The notes beneath the pieces are model-generated. The model saw only the letters and a list, made by a program, of their open reading frames with translations, had not been told where the DNA came from and made no database searches. A DNA stretch of 64,000 nt from Aspidapion aeneum (taxonomy: Eukaryota > Arthropoda > Insecta > Coleoptera > Brentidae), in assembly GCA_963576565.1 (NCBI GenBank), contig OY755039.1:85309289-85373288 (forward strand), read 5' to 3'. Shown here piece by piece: positions 30,948 through 43,439 of this stretch. The stretch's first letter is position 1; each line of letters starts with the position of its first letter. The translations under genes were made by a program, and so were the position numbers.

Positions 30948-32760
30948 CTGCAGTGTGCCGCTTTGTATGTCTATAATAAAACACCGAGACCCTTTAAAGG
31001 AGAGATAAGATAGATCCGAAACATAAAAGCGAGTCCAAAATTATATTAAAATGTGCGCAAATATTGATTTAGTTGCAAAAACGGTAATTTGCTTTGTAAA
31101 AAGTCGGTCCCAATTTGTTTGGCATTAAAACAGTCAAAACAACAACCAATAGACAACGTGAATTCCCAGCTTAATCAATATGTTCGTAACAACCAGAAAA
31201 GAGTATATATGTTCATTTCTAATAAAATTGTTTAGAACAAGACATAAATAAAAAGCAAGTAAAATAGTAAGCTAATGACTAATTAGTGCAGTGCCTCGTT
31301 CTGTGAATCAATACCAATAAAAAAATTACAGGAAGTGCGGGCCACTGTATGTACCCCTCTACTCCCTTCCCACCCATCACATACAATACAACATCAAGTA
31401 TATCTATTTAGCCTTTTTTGATTCATCTTTGAACATGTTCTTTTGAAATTCAAATCTGTCAAGTCTATCTGTTAATATTTTCGTAAAAGCTTATTAATTA
31501 TTACATTGAGGAGCGTTATGAATCGATAGTTTTTTAAATCTACTATATCGCCTTTCTTGTGGAGAATAATGCTTATGGACTCTTTCTAGTTATTTGGGAT
31601 TATTTTTCTTTTAGTATTTTATACAGCTTTACCATCGTACTTGAGCATTTCTGTCGTTATTCCGTCTTTTACAGGTGATTTGCTATTTTTTATTTTTTTT
31701 AATACCCTCTTTATTTCCGCATTGCTTATTTCAGGTTGTATCTGAGTTTATTTATTTTATTTATTTTTGGTTGGAGTTTCTTCATGGTTTCTCAAGATAG
31801 TTCCCTTTTTGTTTGGTATAATTCTGTACAGAACAGTTATGTGATATTTAAAATTTCATCTTTAAGGTTAGTTTCTATGCTGTTTAAGTTCTTTATTTTA
31901 ATTATTTTATATCTACCTAGAGTCGGCCTTAGACATTTCATGAATACAAACATAAAATAGCATTACATATGGCATCATGGGGCCTCGGCCACCCCCAAAT
32001 CTTTTTTCTAAATACGCCACTGCACCCACTTTAGGCTTGTAAATCGAGGTTCGCACTTTAATTCAATTCCTTTGACTTTTTTTAGCTTTTTACTTTTAAA
32101 CTTAAGAAAACCCTACAAAGTAATTTTGTGAACTTAGACTTAAGAGTTAAGTCCCCTTAAATCAGAATATAAAGAAACACAATGCCGATGAAATTTAAAT
32201 GGATGCGCCATCTAGTAGTAACCCTTCATACTTTCAACTAATTCTTTGACAGCTCAACAAATTTTACGTCAAGTGCATTGTATTACTAAGAAACCTATTG
32301 CACGAAATTAAGAAAAAATATTTGCAATGATTTTCATAATCACTTGTTAAAAATGCCTATAAATTTTAAAATACCAAAGCAACATTGCTGCAAAATTTAT
32401 TTTAGTCATGACTCAGCATTTAGCGCCATCGTGGTATGGTCACTAGATCACAAAAGTTTTAATTTCCCCAAAAAACAGAGGATTTTTGGACAATAAATTT
32501 TACTTTGTGGATGGATGGATCCTTGACGGATCTGATACCTTTCTAGCGCATTAGCACACTCCAAGTAAGCTCCACACTTATATGCATGGTATACATGTGA
32601 CATCCCCAAAGATCGGAAAACGAAGCTCTATGTGTAAGCGGATGACACTTTGACAACGTCAAAGTGTAATAACATCCAATACGTCGTCACAAGGCTTCAG
32701 AGGCACCTCGTAGAAATTAAAACCAGGGGGTCGATTTTGACCACAACTTGTTAAATCTCT
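30948..32760. repeat. Right arm of the large inverted duplication
   Basis: Reverse complement of 28642-30476. Its last 38 bp (from CCAGGGGG at 32723) are at the same time the left end of the complete foldback element. Confidence 0.88.
31430..31940 (-). pseudogene. RTE-like reverse transcriptase fragment (right arm)
   Basis: Minus-strand counterpart of the left-arm fragment, with the same RT blocks and similar breaks. The plus-strand frame over it (31736-31960) is a shadow. Confidence 0.7.
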
Positions 32761-33209
32761 CATTCGAGATTTAACAGCGGTACAATTTCTAGTACAATCT
32801 TTAGTAGTCAGCTTGGCCATGGACATTTTAAAACTTGAATTGTGGCTAAAATACAGACTTTTATTTACCTTTTTCTATGTTTTTAAATACTTTTATGGAT
32901 TTTCCTATATACTTTGGCCCCACAAGTTTCCTTTTATCACTATTTTCCGAATTTTTCGCGATTTTCCGTGATTGTGTTTCATTGTTTTTACTTTAGAACT
33001 GTCACTTTTCTGATTTAACAAACACAGGGTAGGATTTATTATTTTTTAATTATAAATTTACCTATACTTTATTATTATTAAATTAATAGCAACTTTACGC
33101 AATTTTTTCCTATTTTTTTTTTATTTGTTTGATTATAACTTTTTTCAAACTTTTCCAACTAGGTGGTTAGTATACAATTCAACTTATTTTTTATTAAAGA
33201 AATACATAA

Positions 33210-34035
33210 AATGGCAAATCTGAAATGGCGGATTTTCCCATTAATGAACCGAATTGCATCAAACTCGGAACTTTGATATCTTTGAGGTAGCTGATTATTA
33301 TTTTTGACTTAAATTTATAAAAATCAAAATAGCGGATCCAAAATGGCGGACTTTCCCATTTATAAACCAATATCCATCAAATTCGAAACTTTTGAGTGTT
33401 CCAGGTCGCTGATTGTGATTTCTAACTTAAACTTTTAAAAAATCAAGATGGCGGATCCAAAATAGCGGACTTTCCCATTTATGAACCAATATGCATCAAA
33501 CTCTGAACTTTGGGGTGTTAAGGTCGCTGATTAATATTTTTAACTTAAATTTATAAACAATCAAAATAGCGGATCCAAAATGGCGGAATTTCCCATTTAT
33601 GAACCAATATCCATCAAATTCGAAACTTTAGAGTGTTCCAGGTCGCTGATTGTGATTTCTAACTTAATCTTTAATAGTATCAAAATGACGGATCCAAAAT
33701 GGCGGACTATCCCATTTAAGAACCAATATTCATCAAATTCGAAACTTTAGAGTGTTCCAGGTCGTTGATTATAATTTCTAACTTAAACTTTTAAAAAATC
33801 AAAATGGCGGATCCAAAATGGCGGACTTTCTCATTTATTAACCAATATGCATCAAACTTGGAACTTTGGGGTGTTTAAGGTCGCTGATTATTATTTTTAA
33901 CTTAAATTTATAAAAAATCAAAATGGCGGATCCAAAATGGCGGACTTTCCCATTTATAAACCAATATCTATCAAATTCGAAACTTTGGAGTGTTTCAGGT
34001 CGCTGATTATTATTTTTACCTTAAATTAAAAAAAT
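33210..34035 (+). repeat. Foldback core, forward array of about 118-bp units
   Basis: Seven tandem copies with landmarks AAAATGGCGGA, TCCCATTTATGAACCAATAT, GCATCAAA, AACTTTGGGGTGTT, AGGTCGCTGATTAT. Spacing of the ATCAAA landmark is about 113-120 bp. Confidence 0.85.
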
Positions 34036-34079
34036 AATAAAAAGCGTACCTACTGCAGTTTTACCTAAACTGCACAAGA

Positions 34080-35445
34080 ATGAAACCTTGCCATTGTGGA
34101 TTCACCATTTTGATTTGTTTTTAACTTTAAGTTAGAACTCATAATCAGAGACCTGAAACAACCCAAAGTTCCGAATTTGATGCATATCGGCTCATAATTG
34201 GGAAAATCCGCCATTTTCGATCCGCCATTTTCATGTTTTTAAATTCTAGTCAAAAACTGTATTGTTACTTTAGGCGCCGCGATGTTTCAACTTTGAGTCA
34301 AATCGGTTTATAAATAAGAAGGTGCGCCACTTTAACTTTTTTTTATTTTAAGTAGGAATTCATAATCAGCGATCTGAAACTCCCCAAAGTTCCCAATTTG
34401 ATGCATATCGGTTCATAAATAGGAAAATCCGCCATTTTCGATCCGCCATTTTCATGTCTTTAAATTTTAGTCAAAAATTGTATTGATACTTTAAGCGCCG
34501 CTTTCAAGTTAGTGCCGCCCCATTGTGGACCCGCCATTTTGATTTTTTAAGTTTAAGTTAGAACTCATAATCAGCGACCTGAAATAACTCAAAGTTTCGA
34601 ATATGAGGCATATCGGTTCATAATTGGGAAAATCCGCCATTTTCGATCCGCCATTTTCCTGTTTTACAATCTTAGTCAAAAATTGTATTGTTACTTTAAG
34701 CGCCGCGATGTTTCAAGTTTGAGTCAAATCGGTTTATAAATAAGAAAGTTTAAGTTAGAAATCATATTCACCGACCTGAAACACCCCAAAGTTCCGAATT
34801 TGATGCATAATGAGAAAGTCCGCCAAATGGGAAAGTCCGCCATTTTGATTTTTTTAAAGTTTAAGGTAGAAATCATAATCAGCGACCTGGAACACTCTAA
34901 AGTTTCGAATTTGATGGATATTGGTTCATAAATGGGAAAGTCCACCATTTTAGATCCGCTATTTTGATTTGTATAAATTTAAGTTAAAAATAATAATCAG
35001 CGACCTTAAACACCCCAAAGTTCCGAGTTTGATGCATATTGGTTAGTAAATGGGAAAGTCCGCCATTTTCGATCCGCCATTTTGTTTTTTTTAAAGTTTA
35101 AGTTAGAGATCATAATCAGCGACCTGGAACACTCCAAAGTTTCGAATTTGATGGATATTGGTTCAGAAATGGAAAGTCCGCCATTTTGGATCCGCTATTT
35201 TGATTTTTATTAATTTAAGTTAAAAATAATAATCAGCGACCTTAAACATCCCAAAGTTCCAAGTTTGATGCAAATCGGTTTATAAATAGGAAAGTGCGCC
35301 ATTGTGGATCCGCCATTTTGATTTTTATAAATTTAAGTAAAAAATAATAATCAGCGACCTGAAAGATCTCTAAGTTCCGAGTTTGATGCAAATCGGATCA
35401 TAAATGGGAAAATCCGCCATTTCGGATTCGCCATTTTATTTATTT
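34080..35445 (-). repeat. Foldback core, reverse array
   Basis: About nine copies of the same unit in inverse orientation (TCCGCCATTTT, AATAATCAGCGACCT, CCCCAAAGTTCCGA, TTTGATGCATAT). The four nearest the centre are spaced about 195-220 bp because a more diverged unit with GCGCCGCGATGTTTCAA is interposed. The outer ones are spaced about 111-119 bp. The two halves are therefore unequal in copy number. Confidence 0.85.
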
Positions 35446-35919
35446 TTTTTATAAAAAAAAGTTGAATTGTATACTAACCACCTAGTTGGAAAAGTTTGAA
35501 AAAAGTTATAATCAAACAAATTAAAAAAAATTGGAAAAAATTGCTTGAACTTGCTATTAATTTAATAATAATAATGTATAAGTAAATTTATAATTAAAAA
35601 ATAATAAATCCTACCCTGTGTTTGTTAAATCAGCAAAGTGACAGTTCTAAAGTAAAAACAATGAAATACAATCACGGAAAATCGCGAAAAATTCGGAAAA
35701 TAGTGATAAAAGGAAACTTGTGGGGCCAAATTATATAGGAAAATTCATAAAGGTATGTAAAAACATAGAAAAAGGTAAATAAAAGTCTGTATTTTACCCA
35801 CAATTCAAGTTTAAAAATTTCCATGGCCAAGCTGAAGCTAGAGATTGTAGTAGAGATTGTACCTATGTTAAATCTCCAATATGAGATTTAACAAGTTGTG
35901 GTCAAAATCGACCCCCTGG

Positions 35920-36506
35920 GCTAAAAGGTGGAAAATTAAGATCAACCCAGACAAGACTCAAGCGACTGTCTATACACGGAAAAGGGGCAATCCGCGAACA
36001 GAGCTTTCTCTGGGTGGTCGAAGGATACCCTCGCAAAGAAGGAACGTTAAATACCTGGGGTTAGTTTTCGACAAGAAACTAACCTGGAACGACCAGGTAT
36101 CAAACTCACTTCACAAAGCAAGGGGAGCCCACAGTAGGCTATACTCCTTGTTAAAAGCCAGGAGCACTCTACACCGGAGAGTAAAATTACAAATATGGAG
36201 GCAAGTCGTTCGCCCCATACTAAGTATGCAGCCCCATGCTGGAACAAGGTATGCAAAACCCAAATGGGAAGGTTACAAAGCTTTCAAAATAGAGTCGTAA
36301 GACAAATAGCGGGAGCCCCTTGGTTTGTGCGTAACGTACAAATCAAAAGGGAGCTCAACATTGAGGATATCTCAGAAACGATCCAGGAGCAGAAGGATCA
36401 TTTCATGAGACGAGTCGAGGGGCACCAAAACCCCGTGGTACAGGATGCGTTCCTGTACCGGCCCGGAGATAGGCCAGGGACTTACAAAAGGCCCCTGGAT
36501 GTCTAA
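35920..36506 (+). pseudogene. Jockey-type RT, C-terminal fragment next to the foldback element
   Basis: RT sequence starts near the foldback boundary with AKRWKIKINPDKTQATVYT, then VKYLGLVFDKKLTWNDQV and LHRRVKLQIWRQVVRPIL. After a one-base loss near 36225 the other frame continues: YAAPCWNKV, RLQSFQNRVVRQIAGAPWFV, RNVQIKRELNIEDI, ending with a stop after 36506. These are Jockey-clade C-terminal landmarks. The apparent open frame from 35881 includes about 38 bp of foldback terminus, which is not RT coding. Confidence 0.83.
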
Positions 36507-39500
36507 CAAAGTTGCACAACAAGGGCGCCAAATTGAGGGTTTTGAAGCTTATATACCTATCATGCACAAGCATTATATCTTAGTAGTAGTAGTAAACTCC
36601 ATGCTATATCAACGTTGAAAACAGTTTTTTGTAAATATCACCGAAACGAGACCTTCCACGAAGTTTTTGGTTACAACAAAAATTAAAAAAAAAGTGCTTT
36701 ACTACATTCCGAAAATGTTGGCATTTTTAAAAAATGTTAACTGTTAAAATACTGTCATTACCGTAAATCCATTTTGACCAAAATCTAACCAGCTCGTTAC
36801 AATATTTTACTTGAAAATTTTATAAAAATCGAATCGGGGGAGGAGCTATCGTGTTATGGACAGACATACACACACACACACAGACAGACATCACGACGAT
36901 CTATCTATCTAGCCTTCTTCGATCCACTTTGGACATAGGTCTCCCCAATAACTTTAATTCTACTCTGTCTGTCGCCGTGTTCATCCATCTAGTAGTAGTA
37001 GTAGTAGTGGTGGGGGAGACCATTATGAGTCTAGCGACTAGGCACACACGGCGCATCAAACTGATGCACGTGCCCCTTAGGATGCAAGTTTTCTTTCTCT
37101 AAGAGGACTTAATTTTGCCTGACACCCCTTTGTCGAGGGCAGGAAACTTTATCCCGCGTAGCAAGTATACACAGTGGACCCACGCTTTAACACCCCTTCC
37201 GAAAGGTGGGGGATAGACTTCTTTCCTTTTCAGCGCAACAGTCGTGGTCGTCGTCAGTTGACTGTAGGAGATTTATGCTGGCGTCATCCTGGTTCCGACT
37301 ATATAGCACGTATAGCAGGCTCCTGGGTTATTATCCCTGGTTCCTCGGCTGCGTGTCGGCTCCTGGACTACACCTCCCAACAAACATTTAAAGTTGTAAC
37401 GACGAAACCCCAACTAGAAAGAATTTCTTAAAAGTAACCGCAACGTACTCCCGCTACGTCTCAGTATACCATACAGCGACGTTATAATTCCCTAAGTGGG
37501 GGAACCAATTTCTGGTTATAACTACTTGGCCAAGTGTTTAAAGTCTCTGTAGTAACAACTACACTACTACGTCGTAGCCAGGTATCTACTACGTCGTAGA
37601 GGCTGTTTTTTTTCCGTAGTGGCATAAAAGTTGCGATGTAGTTGCAAATAATATAATCGTTTCTTTTTGGTAGAATTGTTACACAATATGGTGGACACAA
37701 CAGTAAACAGACTCGCTTAGTTTTTTTGTTTGGTTATGGTTATAATATGTACTATGTTATCCAAAAGTGTGAGAATTTACGAGCAGAGGATCAAAATTCG
37801 AGTGCGACGCAAAGTTTTTTGTATAACATGCATTATATATATTGCAAAAAACCGGTGCGCCCGTAAAATTGAGCCGTTTTCGGGTAGCTGATGGAATTTT
37901 TGTGTTGTGATTTTGGAGGTTATGTTTTCATAATCGACAGTTAACTCCAACAAATGGTGCTTAAGAAGAGCATTTTTGGTAAGCTTCAACTAATTTGTTT
38001 ATAAAATAGTATAGCTCTTTAATATGAGCTCATAAAACAACAAAAATAATATTAAATTTTCTTTCCTACATAAAAACATGGCGTCCCAAACTATATTCCC
38101 TGATAGTCGAAAGGGTTACTTGAAAGTGAGCCTAAGTTACGGCAACGTGTCACTTACGACTTTTATGTCGGCATTCCTTTTTAGTTCTAGATAACACACT
38201 CGAATTTCTACTCCTTCGTTGCAGAAACGTATTATTAACTAGCTTTCGCCAGTAGAAAACGTCTACAGAGTGATAGGAACCACGCGATAAGTATAACTAC
38301 TACCCTCAAGTTATTGGGGTGTCGCCACTTGTCATTTGCCGTTTCTGTCAACAACAGCACCACTGCTTATAGGTTATGTACGAGCGTGAATTTGTGGTAG
38401 GTTTTAAAACAAAACCAAGATAAATTAAATTCCATTAGAACAATAAATGAAGTGCCAATAAAAAGTGTTTTTTAAAAATGTATGTTGCAGTCGAGAGCAT
38501 GATTCCTATTCTAGAATTTCTAGGAAGTGTTGGTCAAGGAACTAAAAGAACGTAGTCACATCAATGAAATCAACTTATTGTTACTTTTTTTATTTACACA
38601 TTGCTCTCACAATTCGTATGTAGTATGTTTTATTGTTTTTAGATATTTTGGCATTGTCAATATTCAGTACATTTTATTATTATAAGCCCTATAAGTAAAA
38701 AACAATCTCTGAGACTTGTTAGATCGCTTAGAAATCCGCATGTAACCACGATATATTTAACTTGTTTTTTTATTAGCCGCAAACAGCGCAAAAGTTCCTA
38801 GATGAAGTCTAGCATATCCCAGAGGTTATTTTAGGGGACGTGCATAAATTAGATATTAGGGACCTATTGCAATAAAGCCTGGCACATTGTACACAGCAGA
38901 AATTTAAGTTTATTCACTTCAAACCAAGCTTTAACAACAGCACAAATTTGAAGAAAACCAAAAAGACAATGACCCAAGCTCAGCACATAAAATGAATCAC
39001 AGTGAGACACGACACGTCAGCACAAGAGGGTTACGATGGCGATAGGGTGGTGCCACAGCACAAACCACGAACGACCGTAAAGACAGTACAAGAATAGAAC
39101 AGCAACAAGTAGCGTAAAAGATTAAGGATGGAGATTAAGCATGGACCAGGGAATTTTTAAAATCCGTGTGCGGTACTCGATACTTTGGATCAATATTTTG
39201 CATTTTGATTATTTTGCAAAATGGTCAAGCAATGAGCTCGAAAAAATGGACTGATCAAGGTAGTTAAAAAAATATTTGCAAAACTATTCCTAATATTCCC
39301 ATATTATAAAAGGAGACACAAAAAGTAGGGTTAAGAATGTGTGCGACCAAGAGCCGACTTCAAAAAGTCTACGTTTTCAAAGTAGAAACAGGAAGGAGAG
39401 ATTACTTTAAAAGATCGACATTAAAAAAAAGTCAAAGTAGTTGCGGCTTTAAAGTTGATCCAAAAAGTTATTTTGTCTACATTGTTACATCAGATGTGAC

Positions 39501-40190
39501 TATGATGACACAAACTTTTGTGGTAAAAATTAAAGTTATAATGTAGTTGTCGGATACACTTGTCTGGGACTCCAATGAAGCTTAACTTTCTAGTGGTAAT
39601 TAAGTAGGATATAAAAGTCTGGGCGACTACGAAATAACGACTAAAAAGAAAGTAAAACTTTAGCAACGTCCTATTGTGGTAGAGAAGACTATCAGAATCG
39701 ACTATCAAGAAACAATCCTAAGAAGTAGTTTAGAGGGTCGTTTTTACGAAACATCTACTATTTCCTGATACTAAATAGTAGTTAGAACTAAAAAGTAACA
39801 AATTTTGGTTGGGATTACGACATTTCTACTATAAGAAAGTAGCAAAGCCTTTAGAACATGTAGCCGCTACTATAAATGTTAGTTGGGCTGCGCATATTCT
39901 CGATGTTCAAGGTCAACTTATATTTTTGCGGGCATCGCATCGCATGCTTATTCGATGACGGTTGTTGAACGCTGAAAAGGAAGTGGGCGACAAGGTGACG
40001 GATTTTTTTTGTTTTTGCATCGTTCGAGACGCGAGCTTGGTACCTTCTGCATGTGAAGCCGACGACCATACCACGGCACTACCTTGGCGCCCTTCATCTA
40101 TCTTGCTCCTGCATGTCTCTTCAAATCGTCCGCCCAACTCATTTGGGGTCTTCCCCTACTTCTTTTATTTTCCCAAGGTCTCCAGGTTAC
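36507..40190. other. Long anonymous stretch
   Basis: No gene recognised. Small features: AGTAGTAGTAGT runs near 36582 and 36990; a CA run at 36868-36884 beside CAGACAGAC; a TTTGGACATAGGTCTCCCC block near 36929, a short sequence often seen in insect repeats; and a G+C-richer segment 37000-37430 with an 85-codon frame that matches no family I know. CTACTACGTCGTAG palindromes lie near 37560-37600. At about 38860 GGGACCTATTGCAATAAAGC resembles the GGGACTTATTGGAATAA MITE end, without a partner. Confidence 0.5.
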
Positions 40191-40349
40191 CATGGGCGCA
40201 CCCAGGGGGGGGGCCCGGGCCCCGGGCCAAGCTTATGATTTTTGTATTTATTTTCCACATATTTCATGAATAAACACAAAAAATAGCATGAAATACGACA
40301 TCATAAGGCCTCGGCCCCTCCCCAAGACATATTCCTGGGTGCGCTACTG
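40191..40349. mobile_element. 159-bp hAT-type MITE
   Basis: Ends CATGGGCGCACCCAGG and the complement of CAGTAGCGCACCCAGG, flanked by AGGTTAC on both sides (40184-40190, 40350-40356; 7 of the expected 8 bp). The subterminal GGGGAGGGGCCGAGGCC, ATGATG and TTCATGAAATA blocks match the termini of the element at 29382-30676. A run of GGGGGGGGGCCCGGGCCCCGGG adjoins the left end. Confidence 0.82.
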
Positions 40350-40399
40350 AGGTTACAATACACTTGTTTGATCGATCGTCATTCTGTCTGATATTATGA

Positions 40400-40775
40400 C
40401 CGGCAAATTTCCATTTTAATTTTGCTACTTCTCCTCTTACATTCCTTACTTTTGTTTTATTTCTTATCCATTCATTCCTTTCTCTATCTGCTAGCTTTAC
40501 ATGTTACATTTTTTTCCATTTATCTTTGGGCTTTTGTTACCTTATCCATGTTTGATTTTGTAAATGTCCAGGTCTGGGATCCATAGGTAAGTACAGGAAG
40601 GATACATTGGTTATACACTTTCGTTTTGAGCTACTGACGATATTTTTTATTTTTTAATATGTAGCTTAATTTACCGAATGTTGCCCAGGCCAATTTTACT
40701 CCTCTCTTGATTTCAGCCGTTTGGTTTTCCTTGACAACGATATTGCTAGGATATGTCAAGATACATCCAAATAAT
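40400..40775 (-). pseudogene. RTE-like RT, C-terminal fragment
   Basis: The minus-strand frame reads VYNQCILPVLTYGSQTWTFT, then KSNMDKVTKAQR, stop, MEKNV. The VxNQCxLPVLTYGSxTW block followed by KAQRxMER is typical of the C-terminal end of RTE-like endonuclease-RT proteins. Stops and indels are frequent beyond it. Confidence 0.7.
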
Positions 40776-40799
40776 AAATTTTCGACGTTATCTCAAAAA

Positions 40800-41660
40800 A
40801 AAGAATACCTTCTCTATAAATTGTGACATATTACGAAAAAGTCAATGTTTTTAATGCCTTTATTTCGACATATTCTTTCTGACAGACTTTAAAAATAAAA
40901 CGCACAAATGAGGTAAAAAAATTTGAGACAAATGATGACGAAAGTTGGTAGCGTAAAAGATTTTCCCAAAATAAAACAGGGGTGCAGGAGTTTTGGATTT
41001 GTTTTTTACTTTGAGTCACTTTTGTTGTTTTCTCTTTAAAAAGTGCCGAATTTAAATTTTATTCCTAAATCATTTGTAATGCTTTATACAATAACTAAAG
41101 GGTATCATTATTAAAACTAATATAATATCTATATTTGTATAAAACTCGAATCTATTTTTTTTTCACTAATATGTGTATTTTTATAATTTAAACTGAAGAA
41201 ATGACGAAATGTGGGACATGGATTGACGAGAAGAAGAATAAAATACTTAATATTCAAAAAAAATAAAATATAAACAAACTAAGTCTGTTTCTCAAGTGCC
41301 AAAGTAATAATATAAAATATGTATATTATCTAAAAATGTTTGCATTTTTTTCTATTTAATATTAAAATAAGAATTTAGTTTTTTAGGAGCTAAAATTGAC
41401 GAAAGTTGGGCAAGTAATAAATAAATAAATAAATAAAAAGGGCATTATTTTCAACTCGGCGAAGTTAAGCACAAGCTTCTGTTAACTGAGGATTACATTA
41501 TTTATCTTATTATATCACAATTAATATTTAAAAAAAAACAAGTAATCAATAACAAAAAATATATACTAGAACTACAAATAAATCAGAAGAAAAAAACACA
41601 TAAGAATTCTTTTATGAAAAAAAAATATTTGAATTAAATATAAAATGAGGAAAAACTAAC
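40800..41660. other. Anonymous AT-rich DNA
   Basis: No gene. An ATAA run at 41408-41430 is a simple repeat and may be the tail of the minus-strand CR1-like fragment that follows. Confidence 0.45.
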
Positions 41661-41689
41661 ATACCCTGCAGTTTAATGATTTAATTTAA

Positions 41690-42100
41690 GTAGGTATTTT
41701 TTATATTTATACCTAAAAGTTGTTGTTGTAAGGGCAAAACAAATTTTGTGTGGGACAGAGTTATAAATTTTTGCCGCATTCTAAGGAAAAGATCTCTTAA
41801 AAATAGTTGTTCTATGCCTAGGAATATTTAGTCTGTATCTAAATCTGGTATTTCTATTATGTATGCTATGGCCATGTGTAAGCTTTTTGTACAAATAGGA
41901 TGGTGTTTTATTTTTGATGATTTTATGTACAACGCACGCTAATTGAAGATTGAGCCTTTCGTTCATGTTCAGCCACCCTAGCTGTTTAAGTTTATTTGTG
42001 ACATGTTTTCCTATTCTACAAGAGTTTTGAACTTTTTGAATTTTCTTTTTTGTATTAACATCTAGGCATGGCCCAAAAAGTACTTTAACTAAATGACAAG
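41690..42100 (-). pseudogene. CR1-like RT, C-terminal fragment
   Basis: The minus-strand frame reads VKVLFGPCLDVNTKKKIQKV, LKQLGWLNMNERLNLQLACV, KNKTPSYLYKKL and HNRNTRFRYRLNIPRHRTT. After an in-frame TAG at about 41781 it goes on with AAKIYNSVPHKI. LGWLxxxxRxxxxLACxxxKxxxxxxPxYLxxxL...HxxNTR...P..RT is the standard end of CR1/Daphne-like RTs. It is the same block type as the fragment at 3.8 kb. Confidence 0.78.
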
Positions 42101-42196
42101 GGATTTATAAGGCTAACATTTCAGTCTGTTTTTATTAAGAAAAATCTTTATTTAACATATTAGAAACAAACATTTATGGTTTAGCAAGTTTAATTA

Positions 42197-42477
42197 GGGA
42201 AATTTAATAAAATAATATCTAATATATAATATATAATCGACTTTATTCTGACACATTTGCACAAAAAACTAACAGCTGACCTCTCAAAATTGACATATCA
42301 AAGCCAAATTTAATAATACAGTCGCTAACTTCCATTTAATAAATACCAATACTAATAATTCCGGTTTTTAAATACACAAAGGCCGAATTTTGAAGCAGAG
42401 CAGCTGCTTTTTATATGTAAATATGTCACTATAGGGTCGATTTTAAAATTAGGTCAGGTTTTATTCCAATAAGTCCC
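42197..42477. mobile_element. GGGACTTATTGG MITE, second copy
   Basis: About 281 bp. From 42235 to 42477 it is clearly homologous to 28253-28489 (ATCGACTTTATTCTGACACA, GTCGCTAACTTCCATTTAAT). The right end ATTCCAATAAGTCCC is followed by TA; the left end GGGAAATTTAATAAAATAA is diverged but also preceded by TA. Confidence 0.7.
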
Positions 42478-42479
42478 TA

Positions 42480-43430
42480 TTATCGTCTTTTATTTTGCAA
42501 GGGTGTCCTTAAAAGACGACCAGATTTGCCATAATAAAAACCACAAAATTGCGCACTATTATAGTAAATAGGGATTTTCGCTAATAAATCTGATCGAAAT
42601 ATACGTCCATATTAAGTCTAAAGAGTCTGCTGATATGCCTTAATATACACTTAATTACCTAATCTTATAAGATAAAAATACTTCGTCAAAATTTTGCAGA
42701 TTTATAAAGATATAACAACCAAACCTAACAAGCAGCTGAAAAGAAAATTACTCTGTCAAGCGGCTGGATTCAGTGGATTTTACACTACTCAAATATAGTT
42801 TTTTTTATTCGTTATGCGACGGTTTCCAGGAACTTTTTCCAGAGTTTTTAATCCAAATTACGAGCACTGGACCAAGCTCTTCATTTGGATTTAGAGAAGC
42901 TTGATAGTTGACAGATAAATCGCGAAAAGCTTAAAATTTGTTTTATTCATATTTTTGTTATTTACCCAGAACAACATTAGAATAACATACAAGTAATTTA
43001 AATCATAACATGCCAAAATGGCAGCATACAGAGTACGTCAAATTTGATGTTTTTGATGGTTTAATTTATTGTTAGCTGAAAAAAAAGTTTTATGGCCCTC
43101 CCTAAATGCAGGCTTATAAAAATCCATTCGTAACTCTTAAACTACGAGGCCCATCCAGGAGTGGTTTTGTAATTTGATGATATGTCTCAAAAGCCAACCA
43201 TGGGACATTTTAACTCATTTTTATCTATCTCGAATAGCAGTTCCTTGAACCCCAAAGACCATCGAATTTGGCCCATCCCATAGAACGCTTATTAGCATCA
43301 CTTGCCATGTTGCCATCTTGACGATTTTCAAAATCATAGCTAACGAACAGTGACGTTGTAAAGCTGAGGGAAGTGTAAGTGTGGGTTTCTGATTTTTTTT
43401 TAATAACATAGAAAAAATATCACAATGTAT
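42480..43430. other. Anonymous DNA
   Basis: No recognisable gene. A 62-codon minus frame (43221-43409) has no family features. Confidence 0.45.
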
Positions 43431-43439
43431 TGAAAAATC

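Larger units (their letters stand above)
32723..35919. mobile_element. 3.2-kb foldback element
   Basis: The outer ends CCAGGGGGTCGATTTTGACC and its exact mirror enclose a structure symmetrical about roughly 34.05 kb. The arms (32723-33210 and 35440-35919) are near-complementary. Shared blocks include GGCCATGG, TTTACTTTAGAACTGTCACT, AACACAGGGTAGGATTTATT and CCTAGTTGGAAAAG. Just inside each end is a small palindrome GTTAAATCTC/GAGATTTAAC. The centre is filled by tandem repeats that reverse direction at the midpoint. No transposase. Long inverted arms with internal tandem repeats are the layout of Drosophila Foldback/Galileo-type elements; kinship to them is inference. Confidence 0.85.

Noticed and set aside
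28642..32760. Pure assembly duplication artefact
   Set aside because: The arms differ at scattered sites and by small indels, and the inner order is not mirror-symmetric, so an exact computational copy is unlikely. Raw reads would settle it.
35881..35919. Reading the start of the 35881 open frame as part of the reverse transcriptase
   Set aside because: The same 38 bp ends the foldback element and recurs at 28642 and 32723 without RT sequence, so it belongs to the foldback terminus.
37174..37431. 85-codon frame in a G+C-richer block
   Set aside because: No family recognised; overlapping frames are equally open; could be part of an unknown repeat.
40200..40230. CpG-island-like promoter at the GGGCCCGGGCCCCGGG run
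   Set aside because: It is only about 25 bp long and lies inside a small hAT element beside its terminus; no gene follows.
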